7,638 nucleotides of DNA from an uncultured Coriobacteriaceae bacterium. GTDB lineage: Bacteria > Actinomycetota > Coriobacteriia > Coriobacteriales > Atopobiaceae. Below are positions 1-5,588 of the stretch, piece after piece (within the stretch, counting starts at the first letter, position 1; each line of letters opens with the position of its first letter). Both the position numbers and the translations under genes were made by a program. The notes under the pieces were generated by a model. That model was not told where the DNA came from, searched no databases, and saw nothing but the letters and a program-made list of their open reading frames with translations. The stretch is from NCBI GenBank assembly GCA_902766805.1, contig CACXFF010000094.1, positions 1-7,638 of the forward strand, written 5' to 3'.

Positions 1-84
1 CCCGGTTAGCAGTACCCAAACGGCAGAAAGCACGTTTGAGTACCCGGTTGGCTGCACCCAAACGGCAGAAAGCACGTTTGCGTA
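1..84. repeat. Two tandem copies of a 42-bp unit with an internal palindrome
   Basis: Positions 1-42 and 43-84 are head-to-tail copies that differ at only 4 of 42 positions. Each contains the inverted arms CAAACG and CGTTTG (17-22/33-38 and 59-64/75-80) around a 10-nt spacer. In the first copy the arms extend outward to GTAC on both sides (12-43), giving 10 of 11 matched positions per arm. The window opens exactly at a unit boundary, so more copies may lie upstream. There is no run of T after the palindromes, so a simple intrinsic terminator is not obvious. A dispersed palindromic repeat or a set of protein-binding sites is possible; function is unknown. Confidence 0.85.
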
Positions 85-114
85 CCCCGCCCCCTGCCGC
101 GAGATGTGTGGGGC

Positions 115-143
115 TTGAAATTCATACTTGGTCGCGGGGTATT
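115..143 (+). promoter_or_regulatory. Weak candidate promoter of the NifU-type gene
   Basis: TTGAAA at 115-120 resembles a -35 box. Seventeen bases later GGTATT (138-143) is a poor -10 candidate. The position upstream of the gene start at 215 is reasonable, but the -10 match is weak and this is only a candidate. Confidence 0.25.
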
Positions 144-151
144 TCCCCGTG
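133..151 (+). other. Small hairpin in the leader of the NifU-type gene
   Basis: CGGGG (135-139) and CCCCG (145-149) pair around the 5-nt loop TATTT, and a G-U and a C-G pair extend the stem to 133/151. It overlaps the weak promoter candidate and lies 64 bases before the start codon. It could be a regulatory structure or chance in GC-rich DNA. Confidence 0.35.
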
Positions 152-214
152 CAAACGGGTACCATGGAGCGAGATTGCCAAAGGACGCGCCATCGGCGCG
201 CGTGAGGAGGATAT

Positions 215-508
215 ATGTCCGAAGAAGAAAACGTTCAGGTGGACCAGCTGCTGCTGGAGCATGTGATTGAGGCCATCCGTCCGAGCCTGCAGGCCGACGG
301 TGGCGATCTGAAGCTTGTGGGCGAGAAGGACGGCGTGGTCAGCGTCGAGCTCACGGGCAACTGCGCCGGTTGCCCGCTGTCCACGATGACGATGTCCATG
401 GGCGTGGAGCGCGTGCTCGTGGAGAACGTCCCGGGTGTCAAGCGCGTGGAGGCCGTGATGGCCGACGGCGGCATGGCCGAGCCCATGGACAACCCCTTCT
501 ACTTCTAG
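215..508 (+). CDS. NifU C-terminal-domain Fe-S cluster scaffold/carrier protein
   Basis: This 97-residue protein is essentially only the NifU C-terminal (Nfu) domain, which in this family binds a [4Fe-4S] cluster between two subunits and hands it to apo-proteins in the cytoplasm. The domain spans about residues 10-82. Visible hallmarks are the helix ending in RPSLQADGGDLKLV (22-35) and the motif NCAGCP with the cluster-binding cysteines C50 and C53. The tail (83-97) is short and acidic/aromatic. ATG 215 is preceded by GAGGAGG at 204-210. Stand-alone Nfu proteins of about 75-100 residues are common in Gram-positive bacteria. No SUF or ISC genes are adjacent, and a terminator follows directly, so it is probably monocistronic. 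Family assignment is firm; the client proteins are unknown. Confidence 0.93.
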   Translation: MSEEENVQVDQLLLEHVIEAIRPSLQADGGDLKLVGEKDGVVSVELTGNCAGCPLSTMTMSMGVERVLVENVPGVKRVEAVMADGGMAEPMDNPFYF

Positions 509-529
509 GTCTGTCCCTTCGTTGGCCTG

Positions 530-567
530 CGGCCCGTCTGCGCACGCGCGCTGGCGGGCCGTTTCTT
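530..567 (+). terminator. Intrinsic terminator after the NifU-type gene
   Basis: CGGCCCG (530-536) pairs perfectly with CGGGCCG (555-561). The pairing continues inward through UC/GG and, after one mismatch, GCGC/GCGC, leaving a 4-nt loop at 544-547. TTTCTT follows at 562-567. It starts 21 bases after the stop codon and separates this gene from lgt. Confidence 0.8.
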
Positions 568-700
568 GCAAGCGTCATCCGTCGGTCCGCCACCCTGCGG
601 CACTCGTGCGCTGGCTTTTCCGCCCGGCGCATCCGTCGTCGCTCGGAACCGACCACCGCATCCGCCGCCCTCACGCCTCGTACTCGTTCGGGAGTCACCC

Positions 701-1516
701 ATGCTCAACGACATCTACCATGCCCTTGACCCCATCGCCTTCCAAGTTGGCCCGCTCGCTGTGCGCTGGTACGGCATCGGGTACATCTTGGGATTCCTGC
801 TGGGGGGTCTCGTGATCTACCGCCGCGCCCAACGTTGGGGCTTGGACATCACGGCCGACGACGTCTTCACGGTGGTCATTGGCCTTGCCTTCGGCGTGAT
901 CATCGGCGGTCGCCTGGGCTACGTGCTGTTCTACGGTGCGGGCTACTACTGGCAGCATCCGCTGGAGATCCTCGCCTTGAACGAAGGCGGCATGAGCTTC
1001 CACGGCGGCTTGGTCGGCGCGATCATCGGCGGTGCGCTCTCGTGCCGGCGCTACGGCATCTCCATCCCCACCATGTGTGACTTGGGCGTCCAAGGAGCCC
1101 CGTTGGGCATCTTCTTTGTGCGCTGTGCGAACTTCATCAACGGCGAGCTGTGGGGCAAGCCCACTGACCTGCCTTGGGGCGTCGTCTTCGAGACGGGTGG
1201 CAACGTGGCGCGTCACCCCAGCCAGCTCTATGAGGCGTTGCTCGAGGGCCTGCTGATGTTCGTGATCCTCTGGGCGTTGTCGCGTCGTCTTCCGCCGCGT
1301 CCGCAGTTCACGTTCAGCGGCGTGTTCCTGGCCCTCTACGGGGTGTTCCGCATCTTGGTAGAGTTCGTGCGCGTGCCCGACTCGCAGCTCGGCTACCTGT
1401 GGGGTCCCGTCACGATGGGGCAAGTGCTCAGCCTGCCCATGGTCATTGGCGGCATTGGCCTGGTGATCTGGGCGACGCGTGCCAATCGTCCGCAGCAGGG
1501 CCACGTGGCCGCCTAG
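701..1516 (+). CDS. lgt: Prolipoprotein diacylglyceryl transferase
   Basis: Lgt moves a diacylglyceryl group from phosphatidylglycerol to the lipobox cysteine of prelipoproteins, the first step of lipoprotein maturation in the cytoplasmic membrane. The 271-residue product shows the family motifs: RWYG at 22-25 (Y24), the HGGL motif starting at H101, the signature RCANFINGELWG at 141-152 (R141, N144, E149), HPSQLYEA at 172-179, and EFVRVPD at 221-227 (R224, matching the essential late arginine of the E. coli enzyme). About seven hydrophobic segments are visible, as expected. The frame stays open upstream to 566, but ATG 701 has GGGAG at 690-694 with 6-nt spacing and gives the normal N-terminus beginning just before the first membrane segment, so I chose it. 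It looks monocistronic, with the terminator at 530-567 before it and an inverted repeat after it. Confidence 0.96.
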   Translation: MLNDIYHALDPIAFQVGPLAVRWYGIGYILGFLLGGLVIYRRAQRWGLDITADDVFTVVIGLAFGVIIGGRLGYVLFYGAGYYWQHPLEILALNEGGMSFHGGLVGAIIGGALSCRRYGISIPTMCDLGVQGAPLGIFFVRCANFINGELWGKPTDLPWGVVFETGGNVARHPSQLYEALLEGLLMFVILWALSRRLPPRPQFTFSGVFLALYGVFRILVEFVRVPDSQLGYLWGPVTMGQVLSLPMVIGGIGLVIWATRANRPQQGHVAA

Positions 1517-1537
1517 CGCCTCGCCCAACGGCTGCCC

Positions 1538-1574
1538 CTTGGTACCAATAAGACCACGTCATTTTGGTACCAAG
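1538..1574. repeat. Perfect 11-bp inverted repeat after lgt
   Basis: CTTGGTACCAA (1538-1548) and TTGGTACCAAG (1564-1574) are exact inverted copies with a 15-nt spacer. Each arm contains the 10-bp palindrome TTGGTACCAA, so the site can also be read as two tandem palindromes 25 bp apart. It lies 21 bases after the lgt stop. No T-run follows, so it may be an atypical terminator, a pair of operator sites, or a copy of a dispersed palindromic element like the one at 12-43, which is also bounded by GTAC. Confidence 0.8.
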
Positions 1575-1655
1575 CCCCTTGCCGTGCCCTCGACCCCTAC
1601 GAGCTGCGCGTCGTTCCCGATGATGGAAACATCACCCGCCCGCGCGGCCCTGCGC

Positions 1656-1676
1656 TACGATGACCTTGCATCATCG
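1656..1676 (+). promoter_or_regulatory. Candidate -10 box and overlapping inverted repeat before the YoaK-family gene
   Basis: TACGAT (1656-1661) resembles a -10 box, 29 bases before the ATG, but I find no good -35 at the right distance. CGATGA (1658-1663) and TCATCG (1671-1676) form a perfect 6-bp inverted repeat with a 7-nt spacer that overlaps it. This could be an operator, or a hairpin just ahead of the ribosome site; support is limited. Confidence 0.3.
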
Positions 1677-1690
1677 ATCTGGGGGGAGCC

Positions 1691-2389
1691 ATGGCCACAG
1701 AACAGAGCGCGCTGCTGCCGTCTCAGCGCCTGCGCGTCGCCTACCTGCTCACGTTGGCGGGCGGGTACCTGGACGCGTACACGTATTTCGAGCGCGGCGG
1801 CGTCTTCGCCAACGCCCAGACGGGCAACATCGTCAAGCTCGGCATTGCGTTGGCGCATGGCGAACGTGACACTTACCTGCTCTTCCTGTTGCCCATCGGC
1901 GCTTTTGCCCTCGGCCTGCTGAGCGCTTTGGCCCTGACTGATCTGCTCGAGGCCCGTGGCAGTCGCCTCAAACGCCGCTCGGTCCTCGCGCTCGAGATCA
2001 TCGGACTGGCCATCGTGAGCCTCATCCCGTTGGAGGGGCAGTACAACACGCTGGCCAACTGCATCGTGAGCTACGTGGCGGCACTGCAGTACGAGACATT
2101 CTCCAGCTTCCACGGGTACGCTATCGTCACCACGATGTCCACGGGCAACCTGCGCAAGTTCATCGACGCGCTCTATGCGGGCGTCGTGCACCGCGACACT
2201 GCCAAGCTTCGCCAAGCGCTTGTGTTCCTGAGCATCATCGTCACCTTCACGATGGGCGCCTTCCTCGGCGCGCTGGGTACCGACCTGTGGGATCGCGCGG
2301 CCGTGATGCCCGCCATCGCCTGCCTGGCCTTGGCCATCGTCGTCATCACCATCTTGCGCCGCCGCAACCTAGGCGCGGCGGAGCGCTGA
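1691..2389 (+). CDS. YoaK/DUF1275 family membrane protein
   Basis: The 232-residue product is an integral membrane protein with about six hydrophobic segments (roughly 15-33, 60-83, 98-113, 119-135, 175-197 and 203-222). The family signature is visible twice: GGYLDAYTYF...QTGNIV with QTGN at 43-46, and the second-half counterpart TTMSTGNLRK with STGN at 150-153. This suggests an internal duplication of a three-helix unit. Length is normal for YoaK-type proteins. The biochemical role of the family is unknown; transport is often presumed without proof. ATG 1691 follows a G-rich GGGGGGAG stretch (1681-1688) with very short spacing. It stands between lgt and a toxin-antitoxin operon with its own leader, and nothing in the context assigns a substrate. 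Confidence 0.88.
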   Translation: MATEQSALLPSQRLRVAYLLTLAGGYLDAYTYFERGGVFANAQTGNIVKLGIALAHGERDTYLLFLLPIGAFALGLLSALALTDLLEARGSRLKRRSVLALEIIGLAIVSLIPLEGQYNTLANCIVSYVAALQYETFSSFHGYAIVTTMSTGNLRKFIDALYAGVVHRDTAKLRQALVFLSIIVTFTMGAFLGALGTDLWDRAAVMPAIACLALAIVVITILRRRNLGAAER

Positions 2390-2424
2390 TGGCACGCTTG
2401 TCTCTATGACAAATCTGCCATCGA

Positions 2425-2454
2425 TTGTCTTACCTGTCTTACGCATGCTAGAAT
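2425..2454 (+). promoter_or_regulatory. Promoter of the toxin-antitoxin operon with a direct repeat
   Basis: TTGTCT (2425-2430) and TAGAAT (2449-2454) form a sigma-70-like promoter with an 18-bp spacer, 21 bases before the antitoxin ATG. The 8-bp direct repeat TGTCTTAC occurs at 2426-2433 and 2435-2442, inside the -35/spacer. This is a plausible operator for antitoxin autoregulation, which is usual in type II modules. The promoter reading is fairly good; the operator role is inference. Confidence 0.6.
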
Positions 2455-2475
2455 GGCGGTGAGGAAAGGAGCGCC

Positions 2476-2793
2476 ATGGCACTCGATGCAGGCATGACGG
2501 TGGTGAACGCTCGCGTTTCGGGCACGTCGCTCGAGCGTGCGCGTGGCGTGCTCACTGCTGCAGGACTCACGGTCTCTCAGGCCATACGCGATCTCGTGGA
2601 CCAGATTGCCGAGTCGGGCGAGGTTCCTCGTTTTGTTGGCCGCCGCCCCCATGATGGCGAGCTCAACCTCGCAGCCCTTACGGCCCGTGCCGAGGAACTG
2701 ACCCGACGCGAGCTTCATGAAGCTGATGCGTGGGGGAGCGTGGAACGAGACGATGACCTCTTGTCGCAAGAGCGGGTGAGTCGCTTTGGCTGA
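2476..2793 (+). CDS. RelB/DinJ-family antitoxin
   Basis: The 105-residue protein has an N-terminal ribbon-helix-helix fold of the RelB/DinJ type: a beta strand at about 7-14 (MTVVNARV), a first helix around 17-29 (SLERARGVLTAAG), the turn LTVS, and a second helix at 33-46 (VSQAIRDLVDQIAE), followed by the typical GEVPRF segment. The charged C-terminal half (about 60-105) would wrap and neutralise the toxin. In this family the N-terminal domain dimerises, binds the operon promoter and represses it. ATG 2476 follows GAGGAAAGGAG (2461-2471); M7 at 2494 is a less likely start. The stop overlaps the toxin start by 8 bases, so the two are translationally coupled. Unlike canonical DinJ-YafQ or RelB-RelE pairs, the partner here is a PIN protein. 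Confidence 0.85.
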   Translation: MALDAGMTVVNARVSGTSLERARGVLTAAGLTVSQAIRDLVDQIAESGEVPRFVGRRPHDGELNLAALTARAEELTRRELHEADAWGSVERDDDLLSQERVSRFG

Positions 2794-3235
2794 GAAGCGC
2801 CTTTTCCTCGTCGACACCAACGTGCTCATCGACTACTGCGACGTGATGCGCCCTCAGCATGCCGATGCCGTTGAGCTTGTGCGCGCCGCGGCGCGTGGCG
2901 ATGCATACGAGCTCGTGGCGCTGGTTTCATCGCTGAAGGACCTCTACTTCATCATGGCCCGCCAGCTGCATGACGAGGCGGCGGCACGCGAACTCGTCCG
3001 CATCGTGTCCCAAGTATTCCGGATCGTGGATCTCAAGGAGCTGTATAGCACCATGGCGCTCGCATCCGACGAACCAGACTACGAAGATGGGCTGGTACGC
3101 GCCGCGGCGGAGGTGCTCGGTGCGCGGGGCATCGTCTCGCGCGACGTGAGAGCGTTCGCGGCGTCACATGTGCCGAGGCTCAGCGCCGCGCAGGCTGTGG
3201 CGCGCATAGCGGGAGATGTGCCATACGGCTGGTAG
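2786..3235 (+). CDS. PIN-domain toxin (putative ribonuclease) of a type II toxin-antitoxin module
   Basis: The 149-residue protein is a PIN-domain nuclease. Acidic positions typical of the metal site are visible: D10 in the opening strand FLVDTNVLIDY, E100 and D101 in DYEDGLVRAAAE, and D120 in IVSRDVRAF. PIN toxins such as VapC are Mg2+-dependent ribonucleases that cut tRNA, rRNA or mRNA; the target here cannot be read from sequence. Translation most likely starts at TTG 2786, overlapping the antitoxin stop by 8 bases, because the residues after it (AEKRLFLVDTN) place the catalytic strand at the normal distance and no upstream ATG or GTG in frame fits. A weak GGGTGAG precedes it. The low-efficiency TTG and the coupling suit a toxin made in smaller amounts than its antitoxin. 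It is intact and ends close to the convergent EIIC gene's terminator. Confidence 0.85.
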   Translation: MAEKRLFLVDTNVLIDYCDVMRPQHADAVELVRAAARGDAYELVALVSSLKDLYFIMARQLHDEAAARELVRIVSQVFRIVDLKELYSTMALASDEPDYEDGLVRAAAEVLGARGIVSRDVRAFAASHVPRLSAAQAVARIAGDVPYGW

Positions 3236-3261
3236 CTGGACGCGTGCCGATGCATGGCGGG

Positions 3262-3298
3262 AAAAGAATGGCGCGGAGCCATGTGATGGCCCCGCGCC
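3262..3298 (-). terminator. Intrinsic terminator of the EIIC gene
   Basis: Positions 3270-3298 form a long stem: GGCGCGG plus GCCAT pair with ATGGC plus CCGCGCC, with one A-C mismatch and a 3-nt loop. Read on the minus strand the stem is followed by ATTCTTTTC (3261-3269), a U-rich tail. It lies 35 bases after the EIIC stop codon and 35 bases beyond the toxin stop, so it may also stop toxin transcripts, though no T-run follows on the plus strand. Confidence 0.85.
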
Positions 3299-3332
3299 AG
3301 AGCGCATGCCCATGCGTATGGCAGGGCGTACG

Positions 3333-4397
3333 CTAGTCGACCTTCATGTCGCCCGGTTGGATGACGCCGTTGCGGCGCAGGAGCCAAGCCACGGCCCACG
3401 CGACTACGGCGGGGATCACGATGCTCACCAGCACGAGTGCCAGCCACTCCATGGGACCGGGCACGATGCCGTCGGCCACCCAACCCGAGTACACGCCGAT
3501 GGGCCCGACCATGCCGCAGGTGCCCATGCCGCTCGCGATGGCGGCGCCGTTCTGCTGCAGGCCAAAGGCCACGGTGGCCACAGGGCCGGTCACGGCGCTG
3601 GCCACGAGGGCGGGCACCCAGGTGACGGGCTTCTTGAGGATGTTGGGCACCTGGAGCAGGGAGGTGCCCAGGCCCTGCGACACCACGCCCGACCAGCCGT
3701 TGTCCGCGAAGCTCGCGGCCGCGTAACCCACCATCTGCGCGCAGCAGCCGGCCAATGCCGCGCCGCCCGCGAGACCCGTGAGGCCCAGTGCCGCGCAGAT
3801 GGCCGCGCTCGAGATGGGCAGGGTGAGCGCGGCGCCCACGACGACCGACACGATGATGCCCATGAGCAGGGGCTGCAGGTCGGTCGCCCACATGATGAGG
3901 CCGCCGAGCGACGAGGCCGCCGCGCCGATGGCCGGGCCGATCGCCAAAGCCAGCGCGCAGCCCAGGCCGACGGTGACGCCGGGGGTTACGAGGATGTCCA
4001 CACGCGTCTCCTTGGAGACGGCCTTGCCGAGCTCGGCCGCGATGACGGCCACTACGAGCACGGCGAGCGGGCCGCCCGCGCCGCCTGCGGAATTGGCCGC
4101 GAAGCCAACGGCGGCGAGCGAGTAGAGCACCAGCGGCGGTGCCGCGAGGGCGTTGCCGATGGCGATGGCCATGGCGGGCCCGGCGACCGATTTGGCGAAG
4201 CCGCCGATGTCCATGAGCGGGGCGAAGCCGGTGAGTTCGCCGAGGGTGGAGAAGATGGTGCCGATGAGCAGCGACGCGAAAAGGCCCTGTGCCATGGCGC
4301 CCAAGGCGTCGATGGCGTAGCGCTGGAAGCTGATGCGGATGTCCTTGCGCTCGAGGAACGATTGCGGGGCTGTGGTCTGTGCGGTCTGTTCGGGCAT
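3333..4397 (-). CDS. PTS sugar transporter subunit IIC, EIIC_2 type
   Basis: The 354-residue product is very hydrophobic and resembles the stand-alone EIIC family of the phosphotransferase system (Pfam PTS_EIIC_2 type). An amphipathic N-terminal segment (FLERKDIRISFQRYAIDALGA, about 14-34) precedes roughly eight to ten membrane segments rich in Gly and Ala. The conserved late stretch KKPVTWVPALVASAVTGPVA (256-275) and the following FGLQQNGAAIASGMGTCGMVGPIGV region (278-302) are characteristic. EIIC proteins form the membrane channel that binds sugar before EIIB phosphorylates it. No EIIA or EIIB gene is in the window, and the substrate of this subfamily is not established. The frame is open to 4550, but ATG 4397 has GGGAGGG at 4401-4407 and gives the normal family start. 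It is co-oriented with the upstream RpiR regulator and has its own terminator. Confidence 0.85.
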   Translation of the reverse strand: MPEQTAQTTAPQSFLERKDIRISFQRYAIDALGAMAQGLFASLLIGTIFSTLGELTGFAPLMDIGGFAKSVAGPAMAIAIGNALAAPPLVLYSLAAVGFAANSAGGAGGPLAVLVVAVIAAELGKAVSKETRVDILVTPGVTVGLGCALALAIGPAIGAAASSLGGLIMWATDLQPLLMGIIVSVVVGAALTLPISSAAICAALGLTGLAGGAALAGCCAQMVGYAAASFADNGWSGVVSQGLGTSLLQVPNILKKPVTWVPALVASAVTGPVATVAFGLQQNGAAIASGMGTCGMVGPIGVYSGWVADGIVPGPMEWLALVLVSIVIPAVVAWAVAWLLRRNGVIQPGDMKVD

Positions 4398-4427
4398 GTG
4401 CCCTCCCTTGCTGTCAATTTGGCAAAT

Positions 4428-4475
4428 CAGCCGAGGCTGTTGTTGCATGGTAGCCGAGCTTTGGCGCGTGTGGAA
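4428..4475 (-). promoter_or_regulatory. Candidate promoter and operator palindrome for the EIIC gene
   Basis: On the minus strand TACCAT (4447-4452) is a -10-like box, with the poor -35 TTCCAC (4470-4475) 17 bases upstream. The predicted start falls near 4440, immediately before the 12-bp palindrome CAGCCTCGGCTG (4428-4439). A palindrome at +1 to +12 is a natural repressor site, and the adjacent RpiR-family gene is the obvious candidate regulator. The -35 is weak and the assignment is inference. Confidence 0.35.
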
Positions 4476-4628
4476 CCTGCGGAAACAGTGCGTTAGCATC
4501 GTTGGCGCGTGCTTGGCCGCCGGCCCGTCCACCGCAAGCGCTGACAGCAAGGAGCCCGACTACCGCGAGCGTCTCTCCGCCGACGCCCCGTGGTCTGTCT
4601 GCGGCAAGCGCCGGCAGGGCATCGACCG

Positions 4629-5402
4629 CTATCGGGCCGTCCCGTCGAGGGCCGCATACTCTTGCGCGATGAGGCCGGCGACGAACTCCAGCTGGTAGGG
4701 ATGGCCGAAGGGGCTCTGGTCCGAGGTGAAGAGCACGCGGTCGGAAACGTAGCTGGGCAGTGGACGGTCGTTACCGCACACCATCCAGAGCTTGGGCCGG
4801 TCGAGGCGTTGCAGCGCGTCGTGCAGGTCGCGCGCCTCAAAGAACGTTCCCGTGTACGAAAACACGATCACGAGCTCGTCGCGCGTGGCGCGGGCGATGC
4901 GCTCCAGTTGGTCGGACCATGCGTTGCAGCTTTCCACGAGTTTGCCCTGCATCAGGAGGTCCACCTGCAAGCTGAGGGCGGCGGATTGGGCTTTGAGCGG
5001 CCCAAAGACCTGTACGCGTTCGTGGGCGTGCAGGTCATGCGCCAAGCGTGTGACGGCTGCCCTGTCCACGCTCGCGGCAGCCAGGGCGAGCGCGCGGGCG
5101 TTGAGGCGCGCGAGGTTTTGCGCGCGCTCGGAGACGTCGGAGCCCTCTACGCGCGCGTAGCCCCGCCGTGCGTCGACGAACGCCTGGCGCAAGTCGGCAA
5201 AGCTCTCGAAGCCAACCTCCTTGGCGAAGCGCGACACGCTGCCTGTCCCCACATGGCAGGCCTCCGCGAGGCTCTTGACCGACAGCTCGTCGAGGTCCTG
5301 TTGGTGTTCTAGCAGGTAGCGCGCTATGTGGGCGTTGGTGGAGTCGGAGCTCTCGGTGCCAAGCAGCGAGAGCAGTGCGACCGACAGCGAGTCGTAGATC
5401 AT
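4629..5402 (-). CDS. RpiR/MurR-family transcriptional regulator
   Basis: The 257-residue protein has the two-domain RpiR architecture. The N-terminal HTH_6 domain covers about 1-77, with the helix-turn-helix LSVKSLAEACHVGTGSVSRF followed by AKEVGFESFADLR (40-72), a family hallmark. A SIS-type domain covers about 120-225; it includes RVQVFGPLKAQS (129-140) and the phosphosugar-binding-type loop FSYTGTFFEA (181-190). RpiR proteins sense phosphosugars and repress or activate carbohydrate genes. The next gene on the same strand is the EIIC transporter, so that is the likely target, along with self-control. An in-frame extension runs to 5627 across a repeat region, but ATG 5402 has GGGAG at 5408-5412 with 5-nt spacing and starts a typical N-terminus (MIYDSL). 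The SIS domain is slightly short; the ligand is unknown. Confidence 0.9.
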   Translation of the reverse strand: MIYDSLSVALLSLLGTESSDSTNAHIARYLLEHQQDLDELSVKSLAEACHVGTGSVSRFAKEVGFESFADLRQAFVDARRGYARVEGSDVSERAQNLARLNARALALAAASVDRAAVTRLAHDLHAHERVQVFGPLKAQSAALSLQVDLLMQGKLVESCNAWSDQLERIARATRDELVIVFSYTGTFFEARDLHDALQRLDRPKLWMVCGNDRPLPSYVSDRVLFTSDQSPFGHPYQLEFVAGLIAQEYAALDGTAR

Positions 5403-5436
5403 GCTTTCTCCCGACGCAGGATGACGTGATGGTTGC

Positions 5437-5467
5437 AGCATAGCGCCGATGCGCCGCCGTCCGCCAA
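5437..5467 (-). promoter_or_regulatory. Candidate promoter of the RpiR-family gene overlapping a 31-bp repeat
   Basis: On the minus strand TTGGCG (5462-5467) and TATGCT (5437-5442) each match four of six consensus positions, but the spacer is 19 bp, longer than ideal. The -35 lies inside the first 31-bp repeat. The predicted start is about 28 bases before the ATG at 5402. Confidence 0.3.
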
Positions 5468-5582
5468 CGCGACCACTGCGAGCGCCGCCGTCCGCCAACG
5501 CGACCACTGCGAGCGTTTCTGCTTCGCAGGGCTCGAACTGTTCGCCCGAAGTCGCCGCAGCCTGACCACTGCGAGCGCCGCC
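5451..5582. repeat. 31-bp tandem repeats, two perfect copies plus an in-register diverged copy
   Basis: Positions 5451-5481 and 5482-5512 are identical 31-bp units. The 3' part of the unit, GACCACTGCGAGCGCCGCC, recurs at 5564-5582, exactly 62 bases (two periods) after the corresponding place in the second copy. The array therefore looks like four units in register, with the third (5513-5543) eroded and the fourth (5544-5574) matching 18 of 31 positions, mostly at its end. It lies 49-180 bases upstream of the RpiR-family start codon. A period of 31 is close to three helical turns, which suits aligned protein-binding sites; that role is inference. Confidence 0.85.
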
Positions 5583-5588
5583 AACACA

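Noticed and set aside
566..700. In-frame N-terminal extension of lgt
   Set aside because: It overlaps the terminator of the previous gene and has no Lgt character. ATG 701 has a good ribosome site and gives the standard N-terminus.
3303..3316. Palindrome CGCATGCCCATGCG as a second terminator
   Set aside because: Only a 5-bp stem with a 4-nt loop and no T-run. The strong stem at 3270-3298 explains termination.
4412..4417. Perfect TTGACA on the minus strand as a -35 box for the EIIC gene
   Set aside because: It is 14 bases before the start codon, so a transcript from it would begin inside the coding region.
3346..4496. Long plus-strand open frames opposite the EIIC gene
   Set aside because: They are antisense shadows of a GC-rich gene, with His/Gly/Ala/Arg-rich composition and no ribosome sites. 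The minus-strand frame has clear family features.
4398..4550. In-frame N-terminal extension of the EIIC gene
   Set aside because: The ATG at 4397 has a strong GGGAGGG site. The extension has Arg/His/Cys-rich composition unlike the family and covers the promoter candidate.
5451..5582. CRISPR array
   Set aside because: The perfect copies are directly contiguous with no spacers, and no cas genes are nearby.
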